Assembly: GCA_027485465.1 (NCBI GenBank)
Contig: JAIXRA010000107.1
Span: 1-39,460 of the forward strand
Source of the DNA: Bacteroidota bacterium
Lineage (GTDB): Bacteria; Bacteroidota; Bacteroidia; UBA7662
Length of the DNA: 39,460 nt
Direction: 5' to 3'
Under the pieces are notes generated by a model. It saw only the letters and a list, made by a program, of their open reading frames with translations. It was not told the DNA's origin and searched no databases. The translations under genes were made by a program, and so were the position numbers. Shown in pieces: positions 16,573 to 24,386 of this stretch (within the stretch, counting starts at the first letter, position 1; each line of letters starts with the position of its first letter).

Positions 16573-17129
16573 AAGGATTGATTGGGTGAATGTGGGTCGC
16601 CATCGAGGCGAATCAGGGCAAATACTGCGTAATTCAAAATGTCACGGTATCCTCCTTCGACTCCTTCGCTGACCTCGGCCTGGCCTCGGTTGCTTTCGAT
16701 TTGTTTGATGCGAAGGAGCTTAACCAAAACCATATCGGTTAAGGAGGTAGGGCGCATTTCTCTCCAGGCTTCACCGTAGTCGTGGTTTTTGTTGGCCAGG
16801 AGATCCCGATTGTGCGCAACCTGTTGGTCGTAATAGCCCAAAGCCTTGTCGAGGCTCAGCGCTTCCTCGGAGCATTCCCCTAATTCCAATTGAATCAAGG
16901 CCATGATGGCGTAATTTATCATCGCAACCCATTCGGGGCGAACGCCTTCACTCACGCGGTGATAGCCCTTCTGTTCAATGTTACGAATTCGACAGGCCTT
17001 TATGTAGAGCTGATCGGTGAGGGACGGTAGCCGAAAAACCCGCCATGAAGTACCATAATCTCTGGTTTTGGCCTCGAACAAGGACCGGCACTCCAGGAGC
17101 ACGTTGTCAAAAGCCGTCAAGGTCTGCAT
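16569..17129 (-). CDS. DUF1599 protein with two internal repeats (nucleotide modification associated domain 1)
   Basis: 186 residues made of two similar halves. Residues about 8-82 and 99-175 both contain a K-x-x-DYG-x-x-W motif, a SLTD step, an R-I-x-x-IE segment, an SEGV loop and an NYA-x-x-ALI helix. DUF1599 is also called Nmad1, a helical domain proposed from phage genomes to act in nucleotide or base modification; in Bacteroidota it is chromosomal and its role is not established. It heads a minus-strand operon with DoxX, the permease, aroK and pcrA, and faces folP across only 31 bases. TAAATTTA in that gap is a possible -7 box. Confidence 0.88.
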   Translation of the reverse strand: MQTLTAFDNVLLECRSLFEAKTRDYGTSWRVFRLPSLTDQLYIKACRIRNIEQKGYHRVSEGVRPEWVAMINYAIMALIQLELGECSEEALSLDKALGYYDQQVAHNRDLLANKNHDYGEAWREMRPTSLTDMVLVKLLRIKQIESNRGQAEVSEGVEGGYRDILNYAVFALIRLDGDPHSPNQSL

Positions 17130-17160
17130 GGTAGGTTTTGGGGGATAAATTTACATCACG

Positions 17161-18027
17161 ATGAACCCTTCCACGCTTAGCCTAACTGTCAAGAATCAAA
17201 TCCTGAACCTGGAGCGGCCCCGTATTTTGGGTATCCTCAACCTGACCACGGACTCATTCTACGCCCCCAGTCGGGTTGGGCTGAATACCACTGAAACCGT
17301 GGACCGGGCCGGCGCGATGCTAAGGCAAGGAGCCGATATCCTGGACCTGGGCGCTTGTTCCACCCGTCCAGGGTCCACCCAAGTGGGCCCCGTGGAGGAG
17401 GAAGAGCGCATCCAAGCCGGCCTCGAAGCCATCCTTTCCGCTTTCCCAGGGGCCTTGATCTCGGTTGATACGTACCGAGCTTCCGTGGCCGGAACGGCCA
17501 TTCGTTGCGGTGCGGCTATGATCAACGATGTTTCCGGAGGTACGCTGGATCCCCAAATGCACCCTCTCATTTTGCAGCAAAAGGTCCCCTACATCCTGGG
17601 CCACCTTCGGGGCAGTCCCGAAAACATGGCGTCCATGACCCATTACCAAGATGCTCCATCCGAAGTTTTTGATTTTTTGGTCCAAAATGCGGAGGCACTG
17701 TACCAAGCGGGTGCACCCGCTCTCCTTTTGGATCCCTGCTTTGGCTTTGCCAAAAACCAAACGCAGAACTATCAAATTCTCCAGCGACTCAGCGAACTCG
17801 TGGCTTATGGTTGGCCGGTGATGGCAGGCCTATCCCGCAAATCCATGATCTACCGACCTCTGGGCCTGGACTCCTCCACCGCCTTGAATGGAACCACCGC
17901 TCTAAATACCATTGCCCTCACCCAAGGCGCTCGCCTTCTGAGGGTACACGATGTCATCGAAGCCGTGCAATGCGTCAACCTCTGGTGCCTTTTCCAAAAC
18001 CGGGAAGACCTTCTCGAAATTTCTTGA
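17161..18027 (+). CDS. folP: Dihydropteroate synthase
   Basis: 288 residues, normal length. It condenses p-aminobenzoate with dihydropterin pyrophosphate in folate synthesis and is the sulfonamide target. Visible motifs are GILNLTTDSF (25-33; usually NVTPDSF, so the Pro is replaced by Thr), CSTRPGS (67-72), DTYR (103-106), INDVSGG (121-127), LDPCFGFAKN (190-199), GLSRKS (223-228) and RVHDV (261-265). The pterin loop reads GHLRGSP rather than the commoner MHMRGTP. The DUF1599 gene is divergent 31 bases away, so both promoters must share or overlap this short gap. cdaA follows 63 bases downstream, as in other Bacteroidota. Confidence 0.97.
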   Translation: MNPSTLSLTVKNQILNLERPRILGILNLTTDSFYAPSRVGLNTTETVDRAGAMLRQGADILDLGACSTRPGSTQVGPVEEEERIQAGLEAILSAFPGALISVDTYRASVAGTAIRCGAAMINDVSGGTLDPQMHPLILQQKVPYILGHLRGSPENMASMTHYQDAPSEVFDFLVQNAEALYQAGAPALLLDPCFGFAKNQTQNYQILQRLSELVAYGWPVMAGLSRKSMIYRPLGLDSSTALNGTTALNTIALTQGARLLRVHDVIEAVQCVNLWCLFQNREDLLEIS

Positions 18028-18090
18028 GCTATTCAGCGTTCTTAGACCCTCATTCACTGCTTCTTTTTTCAACCCCGGCCGTACGAAACC

Positions 18091-18870
18091 ATGGACACCT
18101 CGATTGGACTAAACTGGCATAACATCTTGGATTGGAGCCTTTTAGCCCTTCTCCTGGGGTTGGCCTGGCGATTGGTCCGGGGCAGTTTGATTCTTTATCT
18201 ATTGTTAGGTGTACTGGTTTTTAACCTGCTTTTTCGCCTGGGGGTTTGGCTTGAATTGCCCTTGTTTACGGCCCTCTTGGGACAGTTTGTGGGATTAGGC
18301 GTCCTCGCTTTGGTGGTTGTTTTCCAACCCGAGATTCGAAATTTCCTGCTACTCATTGGTCGCAAAGCAGAATCGGCTCGCATTACCCAAGTACGTCGTT
18401 GGCTGGACCACGAAAATCACAACAGCAACCAGGATCACGGCTGGATTCGATCGGTCTCCGAGGCCTGCGCACGCTTGGCTGAAACCCGAACCGGAGCCCT
18501 TATGGTCGTCGAACGATTGGCGGATTTGCAGCCCATCGCGGCTACTGGCACCGCCTTGGATGCCTTCCCCAACACCGAATTACTGCAGGCTCTCTTTGCA
18601 AAGGATTCTCCAATGCACGATGGGGCGGTCTTGATTTCGGGAGGGCGATTGATTGCCGCATCTTGCATGCTACCGTTGAGCGATCAATCAAGTCAGCAGG
18701 GTGCGGGCTATGGGATGCGTCACCGGGCCGCCTTGGGCCTTAGCGAGCAAAGCGATGCCTTGGTCGTTTTGGTCTCCGAAGAAACCGGGCATATCGTCGT
18801 GGCCGACCGAGGCGTCTTTAGCGAACCCCTTAGCCCCAATGCCCTGATGCACCGGCTGCAGGATCGCTAA
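18091..18870 (+). CDS. cdaA: Diadenylate cyclase, c-di-AMP synthase
   Basis: 259 residues of the CdaA type. Three membrane helices lie at about 12-28, 31-50 and 58-78, followed by the cytoplasmic DAC domain (about 90-250). Both catalytic motifs are intact: DGA at 177-179 (SPMHDGAV) and RHR at 210-212 (GMRHRAALG). The enzyme makes c-di-AMP from two ATP; in other bacteria this messenger controls potassium and osmolyte uptake and cell-wall balance. No CdaR regulator or phosphodiesterase gene is adjacent. It lies 63 bases after folP and meets the lipoprotein gene tail to tail with 12 bases between. Confidence 0.95.
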   Translation: MDTSIGLNWHNILDWSLLALLLGLAWRLVRGSLILYLLLGVLVFNLLFRLGVWLELPLFTALLGQFVGLGVLALVVVFQPEIRNFLLLIGRKAESARITQVRRWLDHENHNSNQDHGWIRSVSEACARLAETRTGALMVVERLADLQPIAATGTALDAFPNTELLQALFAKDSPMHDGAVLISGGRLIAASCMLPLSDQSSQQGAGYGMRHRAALGLSEQSDALVVLVSEETGHIVVADRGVFSEPLSPNALMHRLQDR

Positions 18871-18882
18871 GGAAACAGCTGC

Positions 18883-19482
18883 TTAGTTCTGCTCTTTTAG
18901 ACGCTTATTCCAGTCTTCCTGTTTCATTCCCAGGGTCTGACGGTACAAGGCCGCATCTTTTGCCAGGCTATCCCCGGGGTATTCGTTGGTCAGCCGTTCC
19001 AAATAAAACGCAGCGGCTTCCTGAACCCCACCGTCCTCGTTGAGGACAACGGCATTGAAATACAGCGCGATCGGGGCCAAAGGATGGGCCGGGTAAGCAT
19101 CCACCAAGGCTTTACCGCATTGGACCGCCCCCTCAACATCCCCCAGGCTGCGCAAAACCTGCGCTGCTTTCCATAGCGCAACCGGCGCATAGGGATCCCG
19201 TGGAAAGTCCGATGCGAAACGCAGACAGGTGGCCGCCAAACTATCCAAGGGGGCCGTTTGCGGAGAAATCCCCAAGGAATCGGCGGACAGAACTTTTTCG
19301 AGGGAATCGATGCCGGAACGCAAGAGCGTTCGCAATGCGAGCGAATCATTGCGGGTGGATTCGGCCGTATCGTTGGGTCCCTTCGGTTGGCAAGCCCCTA
19401 GGCCCAAAACAAGGCAGGCCAGGCCAAGGCAGGCCAGGGTTGTGGAGGTTCTAGAAAGGCGGTCGGTCAAAGACTTGATCAT
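18883..19482 (-). CDS. TPR-like lipoprotein
   Basis: 199 residues from the ATG at 19482. An upstream in-frame start would run into the recF coding region and is not preferred. Signal peptide and lipobox LGLGAC place the lipidated Cys at 31. The mature part is helical with tetratricopeptide-like helix pairs (residues about 70-190: repeated DFPRDPYAPVALWKAA, AYPAHPLAPIALYFNA and EYPGDSLAKDAALY), resembling the outer-membrane TPR adaptors such as BamD/YbgF but without recognisable orthology. It follows recF by 13 bases. Function is unknown; a scaffolding role at the periplasmic side of the envelope is inferred. Confidence 0.85.
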   Translation of the reverse strand: MIKSLTDRLSRTSTTLACLGLACLVLGLGACQPKGPNDTAESTRNDSLALRTLLRSGIDSLEKVLSADSLGISPQTAPLDSLAATCLRFASDFPRDPYAPVALWKAAQVLRSLGDVEGAVQCGKALVDAYPAHPLAPIALYFNAVVLNEDGGVQEAAAFYLERLTNEYPGDSLAKDAALYRQTLGMKQEDWNKRLKEQN

Positions 19483-19495
19483 CGTTAAGGCGGCG

Positions 19496-20635
19496 TTAGG
19501 GGGTTGAATTCTGTAAGGGGGTATCCACAAAGAGGCAGGGCTGTTGACATTGTTCCATCAAATCTCGCACCCTTTCTTTGCCTGTATCGCTCAAAAATAC
19601 CTGAACCCCTCGCTTGGATAATTCTTGGATCGCCTGAACCAAACCCTGCAAACGCGCGGCATCCAGTTTTTCAAAAAAATCATCCAACAAAAGGGTGGCG
19701 TGGGATTTGCCTTCGTCCAAGAAAAAAGCGCATTGGGCTAGCTTGAGCGCCAGCAAAAACGATTTGCGTTGACCTTGCGATGCATACCTACGTACCGACT
19801 TTCGGCCCAATTCAAATTCCAAATCATCCCGCTGAGTACCCCAAAGCGTGTGACCGGCCTCGATTTCGCGTTGCAGGCTTGGCTTTTGATAGGTGTCAGC
19901 GTAGGATGGCTGATCGGGCTGGTAGGTCATCGTGGCCTGTTCTGCATCGCCTGCAATATGTCGGTAAAGGCCCTGCATTAACGGCCCAAACCCCTGGACC
20001 CAGGAAGAACGAACCTCGGCTATGGTTAGGTGGCATTGGGTCAATTCCTCATCGTAACATTCCATCAGTGCAGCATCCGGGGCAGGCCCCTGCCGGGCGG
20101 CTTTGAGCAAAGCATTGCGCTGTCCCAACAAATGGTCCCGCTTCAACAAGGCCTGCACATAGTCGGGCTTGGTCTGGGCTAACAACATATCGGTAAACCG
20201 CCTGCGTTCGGCACCGGTTCCTTCCAACAAAACCGTATCACCGGGAGCTATCATCACAACGGGCATGCGACCCAAGTGCTCGCTCAGCCGTGGATACACC
20301 ACTTGATTCACGGCCATTTCCTTGCCTACCCCTGTTTTGTAAACAACGGTGACCCTGGTTTCATCGGGGCCATTCACCGAGGGATTCGGTAAATCCGGGG
20401 ATGGCAACGGGCCAAAGCGACCTTCCAGTCGAAACCCACGGCTCCCAAAGCGCACGAGCTGGCTATCCTGACGGGTGAAATAGCTTCGACCCAGGCAGAG
20501 AAAATGTACAGCATCCAGCAAATTGGTTTTGCCGGTGCCGTTGGGCCCGGTGAAGGCAACCCACGAAGACCCCATATCCAGGCTGCAGGCCGATTCAAGG
20601 CGGTAATCTACTAATTGCAAGCGCTTCAAAAACAC
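19496..20635 (-). CDS. recF: DNA replication and repair protein RecF
   Basis: 379 residues, usual size. This SMC-like ATPase helps load RecA at single-strand gaps. The Walker A GPNGTGKT is at 30-37, the ABC-type signature near SQGQRKSFLLALKLAQ, and Walker B in LLLDDFFEKLD, followed by the D-loop. The start appears to be GTG at 20635 (MFLKRLQL); the standard RecF N-terminus begins there. It is divergent from pdhA, with 58 bases between the two starts. It is not next to dnaA/dnaN, as is usual for Bacteroidota. Confidence 0.97.
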   Translation of the reverse strand: MFLKRLQLVDYRLESACSLDMGSSWVAFTGPNGTGKTNLLDAVHFLCLGRSYFTRQDSQLVRFGSRGFRLEGRFGPLPSPDLPNPSVNGPDETRVTVVYKTGVGKEMAVNQVVYPRLSEHLGRMPVVMIAPGDTVLLEGTGAERRRFTDMLLAQTKPDYVQALLKRDHLLGQRNALLKAARQGPAPDAALMECYDEELTQCHLTIAEVRSSWVQGFGPLMQGLYRHIAGDAEQATMTYQPDQPSYADTYQKPSLQREIEAGHTLWGTQRDDLEFELGRKSVRRYASQGQRKSFLLALKLAQCAFFLDEGKSHATLLLDDFFEKLDAARLQGLVQAIQELSKRGVQVFLSDTGKERVRDLMEQCQQPCLFVDTPLQNSTP

Positions 20636-20693
20636 AATAAGGACTTAAGGCGGGGTCGTGGGGCGTATATTAGCGCCTCTTTTGGAAAATTCG

Positions 20694-21689
20694 ATGGCAG
20701 ACCCAAAATTATCCCCGGCACAGGCCCAAAAATGGCTTCACGACATGCTTTTGATGAGGCGTTTTGAAGAAAAATGTGCGCAGCTCTATGGCCAGCAAAA
20801 AATCAAAGGCTTTTGCCACCTCTACATCGGCCAAGAAGCCGTTGTAGCCGGGACCTATTCGGCCATTACGCCTCAGGATTCGGTGATCACCGCGTACAGG
20901 GACCATGGTCATGCCCTTATCTGCGGATTAAGTCCGGGATCGGTCATGGCCGAATTATACGGTAAGGCCACGGGATGCTCCAAAGGCAAGGGTGGCTCCA
21001 TGCACCTTTTTAGCAAAGAACACCGCTTTTACGGGGGCCATGGTATCGTTGGAGGCCAAATCCCCTTGGGGGCTGGTCTGGCTTTTGCTGACAAATACTT
21101 GGGCAATACCAATGTCAATGTATGTTTTATGGGAGATGGGGCCGTCCGGCAGGGCGCCTTGCACGAAACCTTTAACATGGCCATGCTTTGGAACCTCCCG
21201 GTCATCTTTGTTATAGAGAACAACGGTTACGCGATGGGAACCTCCGTTCAACGGACCACCAATGTCAATGAATTGCATGAAATCGGTCTTTCGTACCGGA
21301 TGCCTTCCGAAGCCGTGGACGGCATGTGCGTTTGGACCGTCCATGAAGCCATGGAAAGGGCTGTAGCCCGCGCCCGTTCCGGTGATGGACCCACCCTCTT
21401 GGAAATCCGCACGTATCGCTTCCGCGGTCACTCCATGAGCGATCCTGCCAAATACCGGACCAAAGAAGAAGTCGAGGCCTACAAGGAACAAGACCCGATT
21501 GAACAGCTCAAAAACCAAATGATGGCCCAAGGCCTTTTGGACGAAGCGGCTTTTGAACAACTCGAAGAAAAACTCGAAGTCTTGGTACAGGAGGCGGTCA
21601 CCTTTGCGGAGGAATCTCCTTGGCCGGATGTCTCCGAAATGTACAAGGACGTCTACATCCAAAGCGATTACCCCTACATCACCGATTAA
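20694..21689 (+). CDS. pdhA: Pyruvate dehydrogenase E1 component, alpha subunit
   Basis: 331 residues from the ATG at 20694; a GTG 12 codons upstream is possible but the ATG gives the usual N-terminus. It is the thiamine-diphosphate-binding half of the heterotetrameric E1 that decarboxylates pyruvate. Motifs: YIGQEAVVAG, TAYRDHGHAL (66-75), KGKGGSMHLF, the cofactor-binding GDGAVRQGALHE (147 onward) with Asn177 in ENNGYAMG, and the phosphorylation-loop-like TYRFRGHSMSDPAKYR. The beta subunit and E2 are not in the window. A TPR membrane protein follows 32 bases later. Confidence 0.96.
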   Translation: MADPKLSPAQAQKWLHDMLLMRRFEEKCAQLYGQQKIKGFCHLYIGQEAVVAGTYSAITPQDSVITAYRDHGHALICGLSPGSVMAELYGKATGCSKGKGGSMHLFSKEHRFYGGHGIVGGQIPLGAGLAFADKYLGNTNVNVCFMGDGAVRQGALHETFNMAMLWNLPVIFVIENNGYAMGTSVQRTTNVNELHEIGLSYRMPSEAVDGMCVWTVHEAMERAVARARSGDGPTLLEIRTYRFRGHSMSDPAKYRTKEEVEAYKEQDPIEQLKNQMMAQGLLDEAAFEQLEEKLEVLVQEAVTFAEESPWPDVSEMYKDVYIQSDYPYITD

Positions 21690-21721
21690 AATCTATTTTT
21701 CAACCCAATCCGAAAGATAAC

Positions 21722-22423
21722 ATGGCATCCAACCCCAAAACCAACGAACCCCAGGGCCTCGAACCTTTTGAAGCCTTGGATTTGCAACAAGGCCTCGGCA
21801 AGTTTGAAGCCTTTTGGGAGCAGAACAAACAAATGCTAACCTATGCCGGAGGCGGATTGCTGGCCTTGGTTCTAGGAGCCTACTATGTCTGGGGAGTCTA
21901 TCTGCCAACGCAACAAAAGGAAGCTGTTAACCTGATGCATGTTGCCGAACGTTATTTCGAAAACGATTCCCTCAACCTGGCTGTCAAAGGGGATGGTAAT
22001 TTCCCGGGATTTGAAGAAATCGCCGAAGATTACCGGTGGACACCTGCAGGAAATTTGGCGCAATACTACCTGGGCGTCAGCTACCTACGCTTGGGCCAAT
22101 ACGCCGAAGCGTTGGAGGCCCTGGAGTCCTTCAAAACCTCGGACCCTGTCCTGGGTAGCATCTCCTTGGGCTGCCAAGGTGATGCCCACTTGCAACTCAA
22201 AAAAGACAGCGAAGCCCTGGATTGCTACCTAAAGGCTGCCGAATTCAAAGCCAACGAATTCACTACGCCATTCTACTTGCAGCGCGCCGGTGAAATCGCC
22301 GAAAAAACCGGACAAAAGAAAAAGGCCTTGGAATATTACGAGCGAATTCAGCGGGAATATCCCCAGAGCACCGAAGGTCAGAATATTGACCGTTACCTGA
22401 CCCGGGTACGCCTGAAATCCTAG
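21722..22423 (+). CDS. Membrane-anchored tetratricopeptide repeat protein
   Basis: 233 residues from the ATG at 21722 (preceded by an A-rich leader). One membrane helix spans about 40-60 with the N-terminus inside, so the repeat domain is periplasmic. At least three TPR units cover about 105-225 (NLAQYYLGVSYLRLGQYAEALEAL, SLGCQGDAHLQLKKDSEALDCY, YLQRAGEIAEKTGQKKKALEYY). The architecture is like YfgM of proteobacteria, an ancillary factor of the Sec translocon, but orthology is not proven. It lies between pdhA (32 bases) and ribH (22 bases), and the pairing with ribH is familiar in Bacteroidota. Confidence 0.9.
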   Translation: MASNPKTNEPQGLEPFEALDLQQGLGKFEAFWEQNKQMLTYAGGGLLALVLGAYYVWGVYLPTQQKEAVNLMHVAERYFENDSLNLAVKGDGNFPGFEEIAEDYRWTPAGNLAQYYLGVSYLRLGQYAEALEALESFKTSDPVLGSISLGCQGDAHLQLKKDSEALDCYLKAAEFKANEFTTPFYLQRAGEIAEKTGQKKKALEYYERIQREYPQSTEGQNIDRYLTRVRLKS

Positions 22424-22445
22424 GTTCAACTTGCCTTCAACGCCC

Positions 22446-22964
22446 ATGATTCCAGACGGCTCTTGGACCAAGACGGGCTTTCACCATCTTCAGAACCCAA
22501 TCAATGGCGACCTGCTGGGTCGTTGGCGGATTGGCATCGTGGTGGCCCAGTGGAATCGGGCCATTACCGAGGAATTGGAACGAGGATGCAAGTCTGTTTT
22601 GCTTGAAAGGGGCCTCCAAGAGGATCAAATTGCAACCTACGATGTACCTGGTTGCTTTGAAATTCCGGTGGCGGCCTCTTGGCTTTGTTCCATGGATGCC
22701 CCGGTTGATGCCGTCATTGCTTTGGGTTGCCTCATCAAGGGCGAAACCCCGCACTTTGATCTCATTGCCGAAGCCGTGAACCGAGGCCTCATGGATTTGA
22801 GCCTGCGGGAAGGCCGGCCCATGGTGAACGGGGTTCTAACGGTGCTTGATACCGAACAAGCCCGTCAAAGACTGGGAGGCGAACACGGGCACAAGGGCCA
22901 GGAGGCGGCTTATACCGCCCTCCAAATGCTGGAACTACGGTCGCAGACCCTTCGGTCAACTTAA
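22446..22964 (+). CDS. ribH: 6,7-dimethyl-8-ribityllumazine synthase
   Basis: 172 residues from the ATG at 22446; a TTG five codons earlier is possible. It condenses the ribityl-uracil amine with dihydroxybutanone phosphate, the step before riboflavin synthase. Seen: RIGIVVAQWN near residue 28, VPGCFEIP (67-74), and the catalytic GETPHFD loop with His103; the C-terminal GHKGQEAAYTALQM fits. The N-terminal extension of about 25 residues before the first strand is longer than in most bacteria. The last nine bases overlap the convergent regulator gene. Confidence 0.95.
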   Translation: MIPDGSWTKTGFHHLQNPINGDLLGRWRIGIVVAQWNRAITEELERGCKSVLLERGLQEDQIATYDVPGCFEIPVAASWLCSMDAPVDAVIALGCLIKGETPHFDLIAEAVNRGLMDLSLREGRPMVNGVLTVLDTEQARQRLGGEHGHKGQEAAYTALQMLELRSQTLRST

Positions 22965-24197
22965 CCCATACCCCCCCCGCGGGAAGAGCACTTGCTCGAT
23001 GGAGTCCCGGGTTGATAATCCCAATCGCTTTCGGAGCCGGTACCTTGATTGGGACACCCCGTAGACCCCGATGTTTTGAGCCCTGGCAATTTCCCTGCTA
23101 GTCAAACCCAAACGAATCATGCAGGCGGTACGAAGTTCCCCCTGCGTCATCCCGGGCCCTATGCTCATGACCCAAGAGATATACCCGGGGCAATTCTGTT
23201 CAAACTCGATTTTGTAGCTTTCCCAGTCCTCGGTCGTGAATACCTTCATGGTACGAAGTCTGGATAATTCTTCTGTAGAAGGTGTCGAGAAATCCCAAAC
23301 ATGGCTACTGCGTGCATCTTGGTCATCCCTCCCATAGAATGGTCGTGAGGCATTTCCACGACCCATTCGATACCAGGCACCGGCCAAAAAAAGAACCAAG
23401 AGCCACAACCCCAACCGGTATTCCCAAAAGGGGGATCCATAGCCCCGCTGAGCCTCAACGGGGCTCTTTGTCTCTGAGAGCCCCTCTGCAATCATGGTGC
23501 TGTGAAAATGCTGAGCTTCACGGTAATAGGCCATGGCATCGGTCGGTCGACCCTCCAACATCGACCAATGGTAACGCTCATAGGCCAATGTGAGATCCCA
23601 AGCCCTGTGGCCTTGGAATCCAGCGTTTGCTGCTGAAAGAGCCCTCAAGCGTGCCAAAAACCCCCCGTCTTCCAACGTTCGACCCTCCGGGGAGCGGAAG
23701 CTTTGAAGTCGGGCCCCTTCGTACCGAAGTGCCAACCATTCCAAAACAGGGGCCTGATTCTCCAAGGCCTTGGGCCAAGGCTGACCGTGGTTGGCCAAAA
23801 AATCCAAGCATCGACCGACCCATTCCCATTGCTCGTGAACGGAAGCAACCGAGGCCGAAATCAAAACCCCTGCCAAAACCTTCGGATGACGGGCCTCCTC
23901 GGACGAAGACTGAAGCCATTGCTCCAATTTTTGGAGGTGTTGGCTGTCCAAGGATGGAATCTGCGTGGGACGGGCCACCCGAACAGGAACCAAGCCGTTA
24001 TGGTGTTCCTGGCAGGTCCATTTCCAACCCCACTGGGTAGCCGCCGGTGCTGGACCCGGAAAAAACAAAGGAGACAAACCACAGGGGTCCGAGGAATCCG
24101 AACGAAAGGGCGATGTACCAGCAGGTACGGCACCGTCCGTCTGAAACAAAACCAGCAAACAACTTAGCAGGGTTATTTTAATGGTTAACAGCAGCAT
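22956..24197 (-). CDS. Membrane-tethered LuxR-type regulator with periplasmic helical domain
   Basis: 413 residues. A signal-peptide-like N-terminus (1-20) is followed by a helical periplasmic region (about 80-245, possibly degenerate TPRs), one membrane helix at about 260-277, and a cytoplasmic DNA-binding domain at about 318-405. That domain fits the Bacteroidota pattern of F-x(n)-P-x(n)-LT-type helices leading to an HTH (IRLGLTSREIARAQNIGVYGVSQSRYRLRKRL). The design is of a one-component sensor: signal outside, DNA contact inside. No kinase or receiver domain is present. Target and ligand are unknown. Divergent from the lipoprotein gene across 189 bases that include the inverted repeat described separately. 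Confidence 0.87.
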   Translation of the reverse strand: MLLLTIKITLLSCLLVLFQTDGAVPAGTSPFRSDSSDPCGLSPLFFPGPAPAATQWGWKWTCQEHHNGLVPVRVARPTQIPSLDSQHLQKLEQWLQSSSEEARHPKVLAGVLISASVASVHEQWEWVGRCLDFLANHGQPWPKALENQAPVLEWLALRYEGARLQSFRSPEGRTLEDGGFLARLRALSAANAGFQGHRAWDLTLAYERYHWSMLEGRPTDAMAYYREAQHFHSTMIAEGLSETKSPVEAQRGYGSPFWEYRLGLWLLVLFLAGAWYRMGRGNASRPFYGRDDQDARSSHVWDFSTPSTEELSRLRTMKVFTTEDWESYKIEFEQNCPGYISWVMSIGPGMTQGELRTACMIRLGLTSREIARAQNIGVYGVSQSRYRLRKRLGLSTRDSIEQVLFPRGGYGLS

Positions 24198-24222
24198 AAC
24201 AAAAGGATATCGGGTTCCGTTG

Positions 24223-24243
24223 CTAAATTTTTATCAAATTTAG
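24223..24243. promoter_or_regulatory. Perfect inverted repeat over the regulator promoter
   Basis: CTAAATTT, five bases, AAATTTAG: two exact 8-base arms. On the minus strand it contains TAAATTTG (24235-24242), an exact TAnnTTTG box about 38 bases upstream of the regulator start at 24197. A dimeric protein bound here would block the promoter, so autoregulation by the adjacent HTH protein is plausible. No matching TTTG at -33 is seen. An AT-rich repeat can also arise by chance. Confidence 0.4.
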
Positions 24244-24343
24244 GGACATTAAAATCTAAATTGTGTTTGCACAAAAAAAAGGTGAATCATTGACAATTTT
24301 TGACAAAGTCGTCCGCTGGTCCCTTTGAACCGCATCCATTGCA

Positions 24344-24374
24344 TTTGATTTAGGGCACCAAAACCTTAAATTTG
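24344..24374 (+). promoter_or_regulatory. Consensus Bacteroidota promoter for the small lipoprotein gene
   Basis: TTTG at 24344-24347, a 19-base spacer, and TAAATTTG at 24367-24374, all exact matches to the Bacteroidota housekeeping sigma pattern. Transcription would start near 24379, only about eight bases before the ATG at 24387, so the message would have almost no leader, and that leader is nearly all A. Confidence 0.7.
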
Positions 24375-24386
24375 AAAAAAAATGCC

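Noticed and set aside
19483-19530. Upstream start for the TPR lipoprotein (16 more codons)
   Set aside because: It would overlap the recF 3' end and place non-hydrophobic residues ahead of a normal lipoprotein signal peptide.
20955-21662. Minus-strand open frame (about 235 codons) opposite pdhA
   Set aside because: It is antisense to conserved pdhA motifs and has no protein-like features of its own.
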